From the NCBI GenBank assembly GCA_963736575.1, contig CAVTPD010000001.1, forward strand, positions 248,001 through 312,000: a DNA stretch of 64,000 nt. The letters run 5' to 3'. The position numbers were made by a program, and so were the translations under genes. Origin of the DNA: CAVTPD01 sp963736575. GTDB lineage: Bacteria > Bacteroidota > Bacteroidia > Cytophagales > JAAEPT01. Below are positions 18,790-28,880 of this stretch, in pieces; within the stretch, counting starts at the first letter, position 1, and each line of letters opens with the position of its first letter. Under the pieces are notes generated by a model. The model was not told the DNA's origin, ran no database searches, and saw only the letters and a list, made by a program, of their open reading frames with translations.

Positions 18790-20388
18790 TCAGAAGATAA
18801 AAATGAGATAGGAGCTTGTCACTGCGATCACCAGCAGTGCGCCGCATAACTTCGCATGCCTCCATGGCGTAAGATCAAGAATTTGCGCATCGGCTTGCTG
18901 CCACGGTATAGCGAGTGGCTTGAACTTCGATATCAGGATCATCAACAAAATGAGGATGACAAATACAATTGCCACCAAGTGTAAACCTGGGATCGGCTCC
19001 AATGCGGTCTTCACTGATGGAACAAAACTCGCGATGCTAAGTAGGCCGACCCCCACAATGAGTGCGGCATTCGCCGCAACCGGCGATATGCGTTTGTGAA
19101 AAAATCCGAGAACGATCACAGAGAAGATCGGTATGAAGTAAATGCTGTTCATACTCTGGAGATGCTCGAAAATGCCTCCTGTGGATGCCAGTAGGGGAGC
19201 GACAATGATTGCAAAGAGAGTGACTGCTACCCCGAATTTTCGGCTCATCGAGACTACATTTTCCTGTGAGGCATCCGGCCTGATGACTGCCTTGTAAAAT
19301 CCTAGCGAAAACAGCGTGCACGTCGAGTTTAGCGCGGAATTGAAGGAAGAAAGGATCGCGCCCAGTAGAGCGGCTGCAAAAAAACCTACAAGTGGCTTTG
19401 GCAAAACCTGATTGACCAGCCGCCCGTAGGCGAGATCGCTATCCTCCGGTGAAATTTCGTTAGAGAACAGGTGAAAGGCGATGATTCCAGGCACCACCAA
19501 ATACAGCGGACCCAGTAGTTTCAAGGCGCCTGTCAGCAAAACTCCTTTTTGTCCCTCTGCCAACGATTTCGCTCCCAGCGTTCTTTGGATGATCTGCTGG
19601 TTGGTGCACCAGTAGAAAAGATGAAGCAGAATTACTCCGGTAAAGATTGTCGAAAACGGCACGCTTGATTCCGGTCCGCCAATCGGATCGAACTTCTCAG
19701 GGTTTGCATCGCGAAGGGTGCTCCAGCCGGCGACCACGCCATTCCCTTCACCGACTGCTGCCAAGCCGAAAAACACGATCAGAAATCCGCCGATGAGCAG
19801 ACCGATTCCGTTGAGCGTATCGGAGACGGCGACCGTCCGCAGCCCGCCGAACAACGCATAGACCGCACCAATTATGCCGACACTTGCGGCGATAAGAATC
19901 AACGTGCTCTGATACGGCAAGCCTAGTAGTTTATCGATCCCGAGTATCCCCACCATTCCCGTCGCACCCGTGTAGAGGATGATCGGAAGAAGGACGAAGG
20001 TGTAAGCCACCAGAAAAATGAAATTTGCGATCGATTGTGTGCTTCTGTCATACCGCAGCGCAAGGAACTCGGGAACCGTGGTGATGCCGGATTTGAGGAA
20101 ACGTGGCAGGAAAAAAAGCGCCATCGCTACCAGCGCGAGCACGGCGAAAATTTCCCATACCATGACCACCAGCCCGTCTTTGAACGCGCCGCCGTTAAGC
20201 CCGACCAGTTGCTCGGTGGAGAGGTTGGTCAGTAGGAGTGAACCGGCTATGAAGGGGAATGTGAGTGAACGCCCGCCAAGAAAAAAACCGTCGGAGGTCG
20301 AGTGCTCGTCACCGCGTGTCATCCGCCAGGTGATCAAGGCGACGAGTCCGGTAAAAAAAAGAAACGAGACGATCGTAAGCGGGTTCAT
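18790..20388 (-). CDS. sodium:solute symporter (SSS family)
   Basis: With ATG 20388 the protein is 532 residues; the longer frame to 20517 adds an unconserved, non-hydrophobic leader. About 13-14 hydrophobic segments are visible, with SSS family marks 'DGFFLGGRSLTFPFIAGSLLLTNLSTEQLVGLNG' near the start, 'ALFGGLRTVAVSDTLNGIGLLIGG', and 'AALLGAILSSFNSALNST'. This resembles sodium-dependent sugar transporters of the SGLT-like branch. The substrate is not predictable. Divergent from the KH-domain gene. Confidence 0.88.
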   Translation of the reverse strand: MNPLTIVSFLFFTGLVALITWRMTRGDEHSTSDGFFLGGRSLTFPFIAGSLLLTNLSTEQLVGLNGGAFKDGLVVMVWEIFAVLALVAMALFFLPRFLKSGITTVPEFLALRYDRSTQSIANFIFLVAYTFVLLPIILYTGATGMVGILGIDKLLGLPYQSTLILIAASVGIIGAVYALFGGLRTVAVSDTLNGIGLLIGGFLIVFFGLAAVGEGNGVVAGWSTLRDANPEKFDPIGGPESSVPFSTIFTGVILLHLFYWCTNQQIIQRTLGAKSLAEGQKGVLLTGALKLLGPLYLVVPGIIAFHLFSNEISPEDSDLAYGRLVNQVLPKPLVGFFAAALLGAILSSFNSALNSTCTLFSLGFYKAVIRPDASQENVVSMSRKFGVAVTLFAIIVAPLLASTGGIFEHLQSMNSIYFIPIFSVIVLGFFHKRISPVAANAALIVGVGLLSIASFVPSVKTALEPIPGLHLVAIVFVILILLMILISKFKPLAIPWQQADAQILDLTPWRHAKLCGALLVIAVTSSYLIFIF

Positions 20389-20540
20389 GGGGCTTTGTTC
20401 GGGTTTATGCTGGAGCAAAGTCGCACTCTCATCCGCATTTTCACAAGATTGACGCCGCGTTCTGGGGGATGGAAGCCCCAAGTTTCTCCAGTTTCCCGGT
20501 CCGCACTTGCAGAGCACCGGTTGTCCGCTACATTCCCATC

Positions 20541-20831
20541 ATGCAAGCGGTGACGGACAGGTTAAGAAATTTTTTACAGTTCGTAGCGGTTAAGCTCATC
20601 GACGATCCCTCCCGGGCTCAACTGAAAGTCGCCGAACTCGCACCGAAGCGACTTCGCTTCAAGCTGGTTCTAGCCCGTGAAGATGTCGCCATGCTGATCG
20701 GGCGGAACGGCTTTACAGCATCCGCCATACGCAGCGTGCTGAAGGCGGCTGCGGAGAAAGAGGGCGTCCAAGTCACCCTCCAGATTCATTCCCATGAGGA
20801 AGAGGCGGAGTTCCTTGCCCGCGAGGCGTGA
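20541..20831 (+). CDS. KH-domain RNA-binding protein (KhpA-like)
   Basis: 96 residues from ATG 20541 (MQAVTDRLRNFLQFVAVKLID). The KH motif is 'EDVAMLIGRNGFTASAIRSVLKAAA', with the G-R-N-G loop that contacts RNA, after a 'V..LIDDP' start typical of the small KhpA proteins. Such proteins bind RNA in partnership with KhpB/Jag in cell-division and translation control. It is shorter than 100 residues and stands alone here, so the assignment rests on the KH motif and length. Confidence 0.8.
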   Translation: MQAVTDRLRNFLQFVAVKLIDDPSRAQLKVAELAPKRLRFKLVLAREDVAMLIGRNGFTASAIRSVLKAAAEKEGVQVTLQIHSHEEEAEFLAREA

Positions 20832-21006
20832 AAAGGAGGGTCTTGAAACGCTAGTGATCCTTCGAGAGGCGCTCGGCACTCTCGAATAAGCAACGGTGGC
20901 ATATCCGTTGAAGTTAGGTTTTTAAAAGGTCTGCGGAGAGGATGGGGCTTGCCCGTGGCATGTGGGGTGCTATTCACTCTGGCGAGAAGCCTTTTCAGAT
21001 CACACA

Positions 21007-24000
21007 ATGTCCATTCACGTCGCCCTGCACCACCGCACAAGTTACCAATATGACAGGCTCGTGGAGCACGGACCGCATGTCGTCCGTCTCAGACCGGCCG
21101 CCCATTCGAAGACAAGGGTGCTCGCATACTCGTTGAAGATCGGCCCCGGAGACCATTTCATCAATTGGCAGCAGGACCCTCAGGGAAACTATCTTGGACG
21201 CGTCGTCTTTAATGAAGAGATGAAGAGCCTCGACGTGGAGGTGAATCTCGTTGTCGAGATGGCTGTTCACAACCCCTTCGACTTCTTTCTTGAGGAAAAG
21301 GCTGAGAACTATCCGTTTTCCTACGACAAGGAAACCGCACGGGAACTTGACCCCTTTCTGGAAGTCGAGGACGCGGGCCGCAGGATGACCCACTGCATCA
21401 ATTACTTTAGGAAAAAAACCGGGCGCACGATTGACGTCCTCGTCGAGCTTAACGCGGCCGCGCAAAAGGCAGTGGAGTATAAAATCCGCATGGAACCCGG
21501 CGTGCAGACGCCAGAGGAGACTTTGGAAAAAGGCTCCGGATCCTGCCGCGATTCCGCATGGATGCTTGTAAACGTCCTCCGTGGCATGGGGCTCGCCGCC
21601 CGCTTCGTTTCCGGCTACCTCATCCAGCTCAAGGCCGATCAGGAAAGCCTCGACGGCCCCAGTGGCTCCGAAGTCGATTTTACGGATCTTCACGCCTGGA
21701 CGGAAGTCTATCTTCCGGGTGCGGGATGGATCGGTCTCGACCCCACTTCCGGACTCCTCGCAGGCGAAGGACACATCCCGCTTGCCTGCTCTCCGCGCCC
21801 TGGCAGTGCCGCAGCCATTTCCGGTGGCACCAGCAAATGCGAATCCACGATGGAGCACGAGATGTCGGTGAAACGCATCTACGAATCTCCCCGCACCACC
21901 CTTCCTTACACCGAGGACCAATGGGAAAAGATCAATGCCTTGGGTCATGAGATCGATGCGGAGATGAAGGATATGGACGTCCGCCTCACCATGGGCGGCG
22001 AGCCGACTTTCATCTCTATCGACGATTTCGACGGCGCCGAATGGAACACCGCCGCCGACGGCCCGACCAAGCGCAAGCTCTCCGACAAACTCATCAAGCG
22101 CCTAAAAGGCCATTTCGCCCCGGGCGGCCTCCTCTTCTACGGACAGGGAAAATGGTATCCCGGCGAGCAACTCCCACGCTGGAGCCTCGGGTGTTATTGG
22201 CGGAAGGACGGTGAGCCCATCTGGAACGACGTCTCCCTGATCGCCGATGAATCGAAGAACTACGGCTATGGCCCCGAGGAAGCCGAGCGTTTCAGCCAGG
22301 CTCTCGCCAAACAGTTCGGAGTCAGTTCAAAACACCTCATCCCGGCCTACGAAGACGCTTATTATTATCTATGGAAAGAACGCCGCCTTCCCAGCAACGT
22401 CGATCCTCTTGAAATCCAATCTGAAGAACAAGCTCGAGCGCGATCGCCTCGCACGCCTTTTCGAGACCGGCCTCAACACCGTCACTGGCCACGTTCTTCC
22501 TCTGAAAAAGAAGACCGTCGATGGTGAACGGAAATGGGTCAGCGGCCCATGGTTTATCCGGGATGAAACGCTTTTTCTCCTCCCTGGTGATTCCGCAATG
22601 GGCTACCGGCTCCCGCTCGATTCGCTCCCGTGGGTGAAAAAAGAGGAGTTTCCTTGGGCCATCCCACAGGATCCTACCGCATCCTATCCGGAGCTGCCGC
22701 CACGCGCCCGCCTCGCGATGCAGATCAACACCGGCGCGAACAGACCGGCCGAATCTACCGCACCCATTCCTCACGATGGTCACGATGACCTCCACGAAAC
22801 CATCTCCCGCGCCGAAGAAGTTCTTCTCCTAAAAGAGCCGGACCAACAGGAGAGCGCGAGCTGGATCACCCGCTCCGCACTCTGCGTGGAGCCGCGTAAC
22901 GGCCGCCTCCACATCTTCCTCCCGCCTACCGATACCACCGAGGATTTTCTCGAAATGATCGCCATCATCGAGAAGACCGCCGCCGAGGAGCAACTCACCA
23001 TCATCCTCGAAGGCACCCCGCCTGACTACGATCCACGAATGGATGTCGTGAAAGTCACCCCCGATCCCGGCGTCATCGAGGTGAACCTCCAGCCCGCCGC
23101 CTCATGGGATGCCTTGGTGAAAAACACCACCGTCCTCTACGAGGAAGCGCGCCAGTGCCGCCTCGTTACCGAGAAATTCATGGTCGATGGCCGTCACACC
23201 GGCACCGGCGGCGGCAACCACATCATCATCGGCGGCGAAACACCTTCCGATAGCCCCATCCTCCGCCGCCCGGATCTGCTGCGGAGCATGCTCACGTTCT
23301 GGAACCACCATCCTTCCCTCAGCTACCTCTTCTCCGGCCTTTTCATCGGTCCCACCTCGCAGGCTCCTCGCATCGATGAAGGTCGGAACGATTGCATCCA
23401 CGAGCTGGAAGTCGCCTTCCGCACCCTCGAGGGCGATGGCAACTCCGTCCCATGGAAAGTCGATCGCGCCTTCCGGAATCTCCTCATCGATGCCACCGGA
23501 AACACCCACCGCGCCGAGTTCTGCATCGACAAGCTCTACTCACCGGACAGCGCCACCGGCCGTCTCGGACTATTGGAAATGCGCGGCTTCGAGATGCCTC
23601 CGCACCACCGCATGTCCCTTGCCCAGCACCTCGTCTTGCGCGGCCTCGTCGCCCGTTTCTGGAAAGAGCCATACACCAAGCCACTGGTCCGTTGGGATAG
23701 CGAAATTCACGATCGCTGGATGCTGCCCCATTTCATCTGGCAGGACTTCAAGGAAGTCCTCTCGGATCTCGGCAACCACGGCTACCCGGTCGATCCGAAA
23801 TGGTTCGATCCCCACCTCGAGTTCCGCTTCCCGCGCATCGGCGATCTCAATCAATTCGGGATGGAGATGGAGCTCCGCCACGCCATCGAGCCATGGCATG
23901 TCCTCGGCGAGGAAGGTGCGGCGGGCGGTGCCGTCCGCTATGTCGATTCTTCTGTCGAGAGATTGGAGATCAAGGTCAAAGGAATGACAGGTGAACGCCA

Positions 24001-24376
24001 CGTGGTTTCGTGTAACGGATACCGCATCCCTCTCCACTCAACCGGGACCCATGGCGAATTCGTCGCCGGCGTCCGCTACCGCGCATGGCAGCCGCCCAAC
24101 TGCCTGCACCCGACCATCCCCGTCCATACACCTCTGGTCTTTGACCTCGTCGATACATGGAACGACGCCTCCATCGCTGGCTGCAAATACCATGCCACCC
24201 ACCCCGGCGGCCGCAGCCACGATGACTTTCCTGTCAACTCCTACGAGGCCGAAGCCCGCCGCCTCGCCCGCTTCTTCCGCTCCGGTCACACCGGTGGAAA
24301 AATTCAGGTTAAGGAACCAAAGCCCAGCCCCGACTTTCCCTTCACACTCGACCTACGCACCCTTCCGGACAGATAG
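21007..24376 (+). pseudogene. transglutaminase / DUF2126 protein, one frameshift at about 22,410
   Basis: Starts at ATG 21007 ('MSIHVALHHRTSYQYD') and is open in frame 1 to about 22,410, then continues in frame 2 to a stop at 24374-24376. The frames join cleanly at '...SNVDPL | KSNLKNKLERDRL', so one extra T in 'cctcttgaaatcc' explains the break. The first part is a transglutaminase-like cysteine-protease fold: catalytic Cys in 'GSGSCRDSAWML', His in 'TDLHAWTEVYLPG', Asp in 'GLDPTSGL'. The second part is the DUF2126 region ('GGGNHIIIGG', 'EMRGFEMPPHHRMSLAQHLVLRGL'). The whole, about 1,120 residues, is a well-known fusion, often next to A-E and circularly permuted ATP-grasp genes, which are absent here. 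Sequencing error and true inactivation cannot be separated by eye. Confidence 0.85.
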
Positions 24377-24591
24377 CTTCCGCATCCCATCGCAGACCGT
24401 CAAAGGACGACTGGCAACCCAAGGAAGGGCGCGCCCTATGGCCGCCCAGCAACCCAAGTCTTCCCCCCAAGCCCCCGTCTCTACAGTAAGCCAGCCCGGA
24501 CAGGTCTCTCCGAGACCTTCGCTTGCAGTCAGGCAGCGCCCTTGTCAGGTCGGGCTGCCACTATCCTGCCAAACGGGGAATTTCCCCACTG

Positions 24592-25876
24592 TCAAGTCAC
24601 CCGAAACCCCTGACCAATGAGACCCGCCGCATCCAGCGGACTCACCACACCCTTCCCGTTCCCGATTTCCGCCGCATGCGCGTAGATCTCGGTCGTCTTC
24701 ACATCCGCATGACCCAGCAGTTCCTGAAGGGTCCGGATGTCCGTCCCACCCCTCAGCAGGTCGGTAGCGAATGCGTGCCGCAGGGCGTGGGTTGTCACCC
24801 GCTTTTCGATCCCCGCCGCCGCAGCCGCCCGGCGGATCGCCTCGCCGTATGCTTTGGGATGAATGTGGTGGCGTCTGATAACACCCGATTCCGGATCCAC
24901 CGCAAGGTTCCCGGAGGGGAAAACCCACATCCAGGCAAATTTTTCCCCCGCCCTGGGCATCTTGCGGGCCAGCGCTCCCGGCAAAGCCACCCCGGCGACC
25001 CCCGCCGCCCTGTCCGCTTCCCACAAACAGCCGCGCCTCGGCGACGATTCTCCGCCAGAGCCTCCTTCAGACAGTTCGGGATCATCGTTTCCCGATCCTT
25101 GTCCCCCTTGCCACAGCGCACCGTCACCACACCCCTTTCCAAGTCCACCTCTTTGACCCGCAATCGCACCAGCTCCTGCAGCCGCAGCCCCGCGCCATAT
25201 TGCAGCAACGCCGGCGTCCGGTAGTGCCCCTCCAGCTTCCCGACCATTCCCATCAGCTCGCTTTTGCTCAGAATCACCGGCACCCTCCGCGCCGTCTTTC
25301 TCAACCTCACCTGCAGATCGATCCCCTCCAGCCCGCACACTCTCCCGCAGGAAAAACACCAGCGCGTTGAGCGCCTGCTTCTGGGTGGAAAAAGCCACCT
25401 TCTCCACGCTCACCAGATGGGTCAGGAAATCCCTGCCCACCGCCTCATCCATCACCCGTGCCTCAGTCCCCGCAAAAGCCGCGAACCTCGCCACCCATCC
25501 CGCCGTAGGTCTGTCTCGTCTTCGGAGCCAGACCGCGCCGCGATCCCGCACCGTTCACCGCCGCCTTCACCCGTTCCGGAAGCGTCCGCACATCGCCGCC
25601 CGCCCTTTCGCAAGCCTTCAGCCACCCCAGGAACCACCGGATCGCCTCCGCCCACTGGCGCAACCGCCATTCCGGGCGCTTTTGCGACTTCGCCACCTCC
25701 CGCCACCACAGCTCCGCGGCCGCACGCCCGGCCGGCAGCTCCCGCCTCATCCTCCAGCTCTCGATCCATCCAAGCACATATCCGTAGGCCTCCACCTCAC
25801 GCCTGCCAAGATCCCTCGACCTCGCCAGATCTTCTCTCCAATCGAACCGTCTGGCCCTCACGCGGAATGGCAACAT
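24592..25876 (-). pseudogene. intI: integron integrase, broken by three frameshifts
   Basis: Tyrosine recombinase split over three frames: 25876 to about 25,500 (N-terminal helices, 'RGLAPKTRQTY'), then about 25,500-25,350 ('GWVARFAAFAG...FLTHL...FSTQKQALNALVFFL'). Next comes about 25,350-25,060 ('GAGLRLQELVRLRVKEVDLERG...DRETMIPN', holding the first catalytic Arg), then about 25,060-24,592. This last part has 'LPGALARKMPRAGEKFAWMWVFPSG' and 'GVIRRHHIHPKAYGEA', the IntI-only insert that separates integron integrases from other tyrosine recombinases, then 'THALRHAFAT' and 'LLGHADVKTTEIYAH' (catalytic H-R, H and Tyr). An N-terminal extension of about 110 residues is present before the usual core-binding domain. 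It is transcribed away from the cassette array, the standard integron layout. The frames knit together without gaps, so the breaks are single-base indels, either genuine decay or read errors. Confidence 0.88.
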
Positions 25877-26161
25877 CAGTTGTGAAACTCATTTGACCAC
25901 TGCTTATCCGAACATGAGGCATTGAAAAGAAAATTACCACAGTTTCGCTTTCACTGACAATCCACGTGTTCCAAAAGATCAATGCCGGCAAACGCACGAT
26001 ATCCAAATCCCCAACACGTCCGAACTTCAAGCCCATCCAAAACATCAGCCCCACGGAAACAAATCTCCAACCCACCCGACATCAACATCTTACAAGCACA
26101 CCTCAAATTCCCTCGACGGAGCTATCCAAAAACGATATCACGCGGGCTGAACTAATACACT
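25877..26161. promoter_or_regulatory. attI / cassette promoter region between intI and array
   Basis: 285 bp without a credible gene (the plus-strand frame 25,966-26,166 is Thr/Pro/Asn-rich and unlike a protein). It lies exactly where integrons hold attI and the outward Pc promoter, and it ends at the first recombination box GTTAGCT at 26162. AT-rich tracts ('gaaaagaaaattaccacag') may contain promoters for intI and for the array, but I could not pick convincing -35/-10 boxes. Inference from position. Confidence 0.5.
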
Positions 26162-26690
26162 GTTAGCTATAGAAACGTTTGCAAAAATTCCACAGAAGAC
26201 TTCAATAAAAGCGTTCATCTGAACAATTGCCTCGACACGTCAAAACGTGTGGGTATCATCGACTTCAGAGAGCGTGAGACCAAGGAGGCTATCGCCGGTG
26301 GTTTCAAGAGCTCAATGAAGTCGATGATACCTAGCAGCCGTCGAGCGGTAGGGAGTCGGCTTGAGGCAATTTTTCAGATGAAGGGATTTGTTCTGTGGAG
26401 TTTTTGTTGTTTTGGCCGCCTCGCAGGCATCTGCGGTGAGTTCCGCTTAATAGCAAAGGGAACGCGTCAATACATGATTGGACACGACCCCCTTTGCAAG
26501 TGATGAGCGCGGAACTCGGTTTCCATTCCGTTCGGTCGGGAAGACGAGTCGGGTCGGGCGGCGGCGCCCAACCCTGCAAAGCAACTCGAATCCGCCCTCA
26601 CAGCTAACAAGCCGGATGCGTGCACCGGGGTATGGCGCTTCGTTTCGCTGGCGCTCGACAAAGCTTGCACCCCGGTGCACGATCCTTAAT
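26162..26690 (+). repeat. 529-bp cassette, copy 1 of 3
   Basis: Runs from R' box GTTAGCT (26162-26168) to the next R' box at 26691. Two other copies of exactly the same length begin at 27186 and 29764; copies 1 and 3 differ at only two positions that I found. The longest frame is open from the cassette edge and ends at 26503 (84 residues from a GTG at 26249), but all five differences I found among copies in that frame change an amino acid. Two hairpins are invariant: ACACGT-CAAA-ACGTGT at 26235-26250, and arms GTATCATCGACTTCA (26253-26267) with TGAAGTCGATGATAC (26316-26330). A minus-strand frame (26447-26680) overlaps its attC and is not convincing. It may produce a structured RNA. Confidence 0.85.
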
Positions 26691-26697
26691 GTTTCGC
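26602..26697 (+). repeat. attC site of 529-bp cassette copy 1
   Basis: R'' AGCTAAC at 26602 is the exact complement of this cassette's own R' GTTAGCT. Arms GTGCACCGGGGT and ACCCCGGTGCAC are perfectly paired, and GGAT(G)CGTG against GGATCGTG leaves one extrahelical G, the hallmark of attC. R' of the next cassette is GTTTCGC at 26691. Confidence 0.85.
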
Positions 26698-27185
26698 AGA
26701 GAAATTTTTTCTTAGTATTTCCGCCGGGAAATCATTGCCGGTTATGGTTCGAAGGTTGATTGTGCGGAAGTTCCAGGTGGTGTCCGTGGCGGGCTTCAGA
26801 ACGGTTTGGACCGAACGACGTGGCGCGGGGATGTGTTGCATTGCTCTTTTCCCGGGGTTTTGCAGTTGGCGGATCGGGAGTTGGCCGGAGTTTCGGTGGC
26901 TCGCGCCGCTAGATGATTGAGCGTGGCGAAGTTTTCCTGTGGTTCGGGCAAAAAAGTCGCAGATTCCAGCGTGCTGGGTCGTGCGCCTGATTCGCTCGGG
27001 TTCTGCTTCTGGCTGTTTCATTTCCGCTGCGTGGATAGGGCGAGGAGAATCGAGCACGCATGCTCCAGAGCTGTAGAGGTGGTCGCGCCGTCAGAGTGGT
27101 TCGCGAGAACAAGCAGGAGTAGGCAACGGCGTTGAAGTCCTCTGATTTTGATGGACGCGCAAGCCGCCGTGCCTATCCTTTGGAC
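26691..27185 (+). other. cassette 2, no convincing gene
   Basis: 495 bp between R' boxes GTTTCGC (26691) and GTTAGCT (27186). Two short plus-strand frames exist (26735-26920, 61 residues; 26917-27135, 72 residues) but both are Arg/Trp/Cys-rich and have no recognisable domain or ribosome site. Nothing further can be supported. It may be a decayed or non-coding cassette. Confidence 0.6.
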
Positions 27186-27192
27186 GTTAGCT
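27104..27192 (+). repeat. attC site of cassette 2
   Basis: Ends in R' GTTAGCT (27186). Arms 'aggcaacggcg' (starting near 27120) and 'cgccgtgcct' face each other across a short loop. R'' is imperfect (GCGAGAAC against the expected GCGAAAC), and the sequence is unlike the main attC family of this array. Confidence 0.65.
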
Positions 27193-27714
27193 ATAGAAAC
27201 GTTTGCAAAAATTCCACAGAAGACTTCAGTAAAAGCGTTCATCTGAACAATTGCCTCGACACGTCAAAACGTGTGTGTATCATCGACTTCAGAGAGCGTG
27301 AGACCAAGGAGGCTATCGCCGGTGGTTTCAAGAGCTCAATGAAGTCGATGATACCTAGCAGCCGTCGAGCGGTAGGGAGTCGGCTTGAGGCAATTTTTCA
27401 GATGAAGGGATTTATTCTGTGGAATTTTTGTTGTTTTGGCCGCCTCGCAGGCATCTGCGGTGAGTTCCGCTTAATAGCAAAGGGAACGCGTCAATACATG
27501 ATTGGACACGACCCCCTTTGCAAGTGATGAGCGCGGAACTCGGTTTCCATTCCGTTCGGTCGGGAAGACGAGTCGGGTCGGGCGGCGGTGCCCAACCCTG
27601 CAAAGCAACTCGAATCTGCCCTCACAGCTAACAAGCCGGATGCGCACACCGGGGTATGGCGCTACGTTTCGCTGGCGCTCGACAAAGCTTGCACCCCGGT
27701 GCACGATCCTTAAT
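27186..27714 (+). repeat. 529-bp cassette, copy 2 of 3
   Basis: Same length as copies 1 and 3, from GTTAGCT at 27186 to the next R' at 27715. It is the most divergent copy: changes include N-to-S, G-to-C, V-to-I and S-to-N in the longest frame, and two near the attC arm (GCGCACACC for GCGTGCACC). The hairpin arms at 27277-27291 and 27340-27354 are unchanged. Its frame runs back into the preceding attC, so no fixed start codon is shared among copies. Confidence 0.85.
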
Positions 27715-27721
27715 GTTCTGC
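27626..27721 (+). repeat. attC site of 529-bp cassette copy 2
   Basis: R'' AGCTAAC at 27626, next R' GTTCTGC at 27715. The left arm carries a two-base change (cacacc), which weakens the stem compared with copies 1 and 3. Confidence 0.8.
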
Positions 27722-27731
27722 AAGAAATTCC

Positions 27732-28439
27732 ATGCTTCGTAAGATTACCATCGCGCTGAACATTCTAGTGGTTCTCGTATCATCTTTCCTATTCGGCTAC
27801 ACGTTCTTTGCTAAGCAGCAAGTAACTGAACACGCGAGGGCATTTGTGACCGAGAAGACTCTCGATTACTCCAGGCCAGCGATTGAAGCTATTGAGAAGG
27901 TTTTAGACTCCCCTATAGCTAGCAAACTAGTTTCTGCCGAGAAGAAGCAAGTTGTTGAGACTGAGGTCGCCAAATTCCGCTCATCTCCCTCTGAATACGT
28001 AGCTTCACTGACAGGTCTTGGGGATCGACGCCGTGCACAGGTCGATTCTGGAAGAATCGGAGAGCTCAAGCAGAAGATTCGGGACTATTACGAGACCACT
28101 TTGAAAGAGCTGATGCTTGACCTGAGGATATTCACCGGCTCGAATATCGCTGCGGGTCTATTTGGCCTCATATTGCTTTGCTCATCTCGAACCGGAAGTC
28201 TGCACGAGGTGCAGGTCTTCTCACTGCTTGTTTTTGCGAGCGTCGTCATAAGCTCTTATGCCTATATCGACGGAATGTCGTTTTTCAGGATACTTTTCAA
28301 GTGGCACATCGGCTGGACTTACCCCGTCGGCATAGGCACGACCGCATTCTATCTCTACTACCAATACCTAGAAACAAAGAAGCAGAACAAGTCGGAGATG
28401 GCGACGCCGAGGAAGCCGTCTGATCAAATTGGGAATTGA
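27732..28439 (+). CDS. cassette-encoded membrane protein, unknown function
   Basis: 235 residues starting 17 bp after the cassette edge. An N-terminal membrane segment ('ITIALNILVVLVSSFLFGYTFF') is followed by a helical, charged domain of about 100 residues (coiled-coil-like, 'LDYSRPAIEAIEKVLDSPIASKLVSAEKKQVVETEVAKF' in part) and then three further membrane segments ending '...GIGTTAFYLYYQYL'. The last 16 or so residues ('NKSEMATPRKPSDQIGN') are encoded by the attC itself. No family recognised. Codon use and AT content differ from the chromosomal genes, as expected for a captured cassette. Confidence 0.7.
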   Translation: MLRKITIALNILVVLVSSFLFGYTFFAKQQVTEHARAFVTEKTLDYSRPAIEAIEKVLDSPIASKLVSAEKKQVVETEVAKFRSSPSEYVASLTGLGDRRRAQVDSGRIGELKQKIRDYYETTLKELMLDLRIFTGSNIAAGLFGLILLCSSRTGSLHEVQVFSLLVFASVVISSYAYIDGMSFFRILFKWHIGWTYPVGIGTTAFYLYYQYLETKKQNKSEMATPRKPSDQIGN

Positions 28440-28469
28440 CACCGGCGCGCCATTCCTATGACGTTATAC
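28382..28469 (+). repeat. attC site, main family (cassette 4)
   Basis: R'' GCAGAAC pairs with this cassette's R' GTTCTGC (27715). GGAGATGGCGACGCCG faces CGGCGCGCCATTCC, leaving extrahelical bases, then R' GTTATAC at 28463. This is the prototype of the family used by most cassettes in the array. Confidence 0.88.
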
Positions 28470-28838
28470 AGAGGAATTCAAGAGCTATGTCACCGACTTG
28501 ATCTTTCCGAATCGCAGGAATTTGGCCGTGCTCCAGGCTTCCTGCGTGGGCTGCAGTCATTGTGATTGAATTCGGCGTTTTCCTAGTTGCCGCGCATTTC
28601 CGCATCGCTAGTTGAAGCGGGAATTTTAGTTGGCAGCTTCCGGCTCGGGTTGCCGCATGCGGTTGCAGACCATCAGACCATTCATGCGGAGAAGAGAAGA
28701 CGGATTCTTTGTAGAAGATCCTTGAATCGGGCAATCAGGGTCATTCCAACTGAAGATGTATAACAAGGCGGAGATGGCGACGCCGAGTAAGCCGCCTCTT
28801 TATATTCGAGCTTCCCACCGGCGCGCCATTCCTCTAAC
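28463..28838 (+). other. cassette 5, no plus-strand gene
   Basis: 376 bp from GTTATAC (28463) to GTTATCC (28839). No plus-strand frame of useful length. A minus-strand frame (28456-28734, 92 residues) begins inside it and ends in the previous attC; a short minus-strand frame starting 'MTLIARFKDLL' near 28,750 matches the start of the reverse gene in cassette 11 ('MTLTARFKNNL'). Coding status uncertain. Confidence 0.55.
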
Positions 28839-28845
28839 GTTATCC
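28758..28845 (+). repeat. attC site (cassette 5)
   Basis: R'' GTATAAC is complementary to its own R' GTTATAC (28463). Central arms as in the main family with 'aacaaggcggagatggcg'; next R' GTTATCC at 28839. Confidence 0.87.
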
Positions 28846-28880
28846 AAAGAAATGAAGACTGTCCCGGCGATAGGAAGAAT

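Noticed and set aside
23102..24289. Minus-strand frames within the transglutaminase gene
   Set aside because: Shadow frames in GC-rich coding sequence; DUF2126 motifs are on the plus strand.
25264..25896. Plus-strand frames opposite intI (210 and 172 residues)
   Set aside because: Pro/Ser/Arg-rich shadow frames of a GC-rich gene; the minus strand has clear IntI motifs.
26253..26330. 15-bp inverted repeat as a rho-independent terminator
   Set aside because: 48-nt loop and no T run after the second arm.
26735..27135. Two short frames in cassette 2 as genes
   Set aside because: Overlapping, unusual composition, no ribosome site, no domain.
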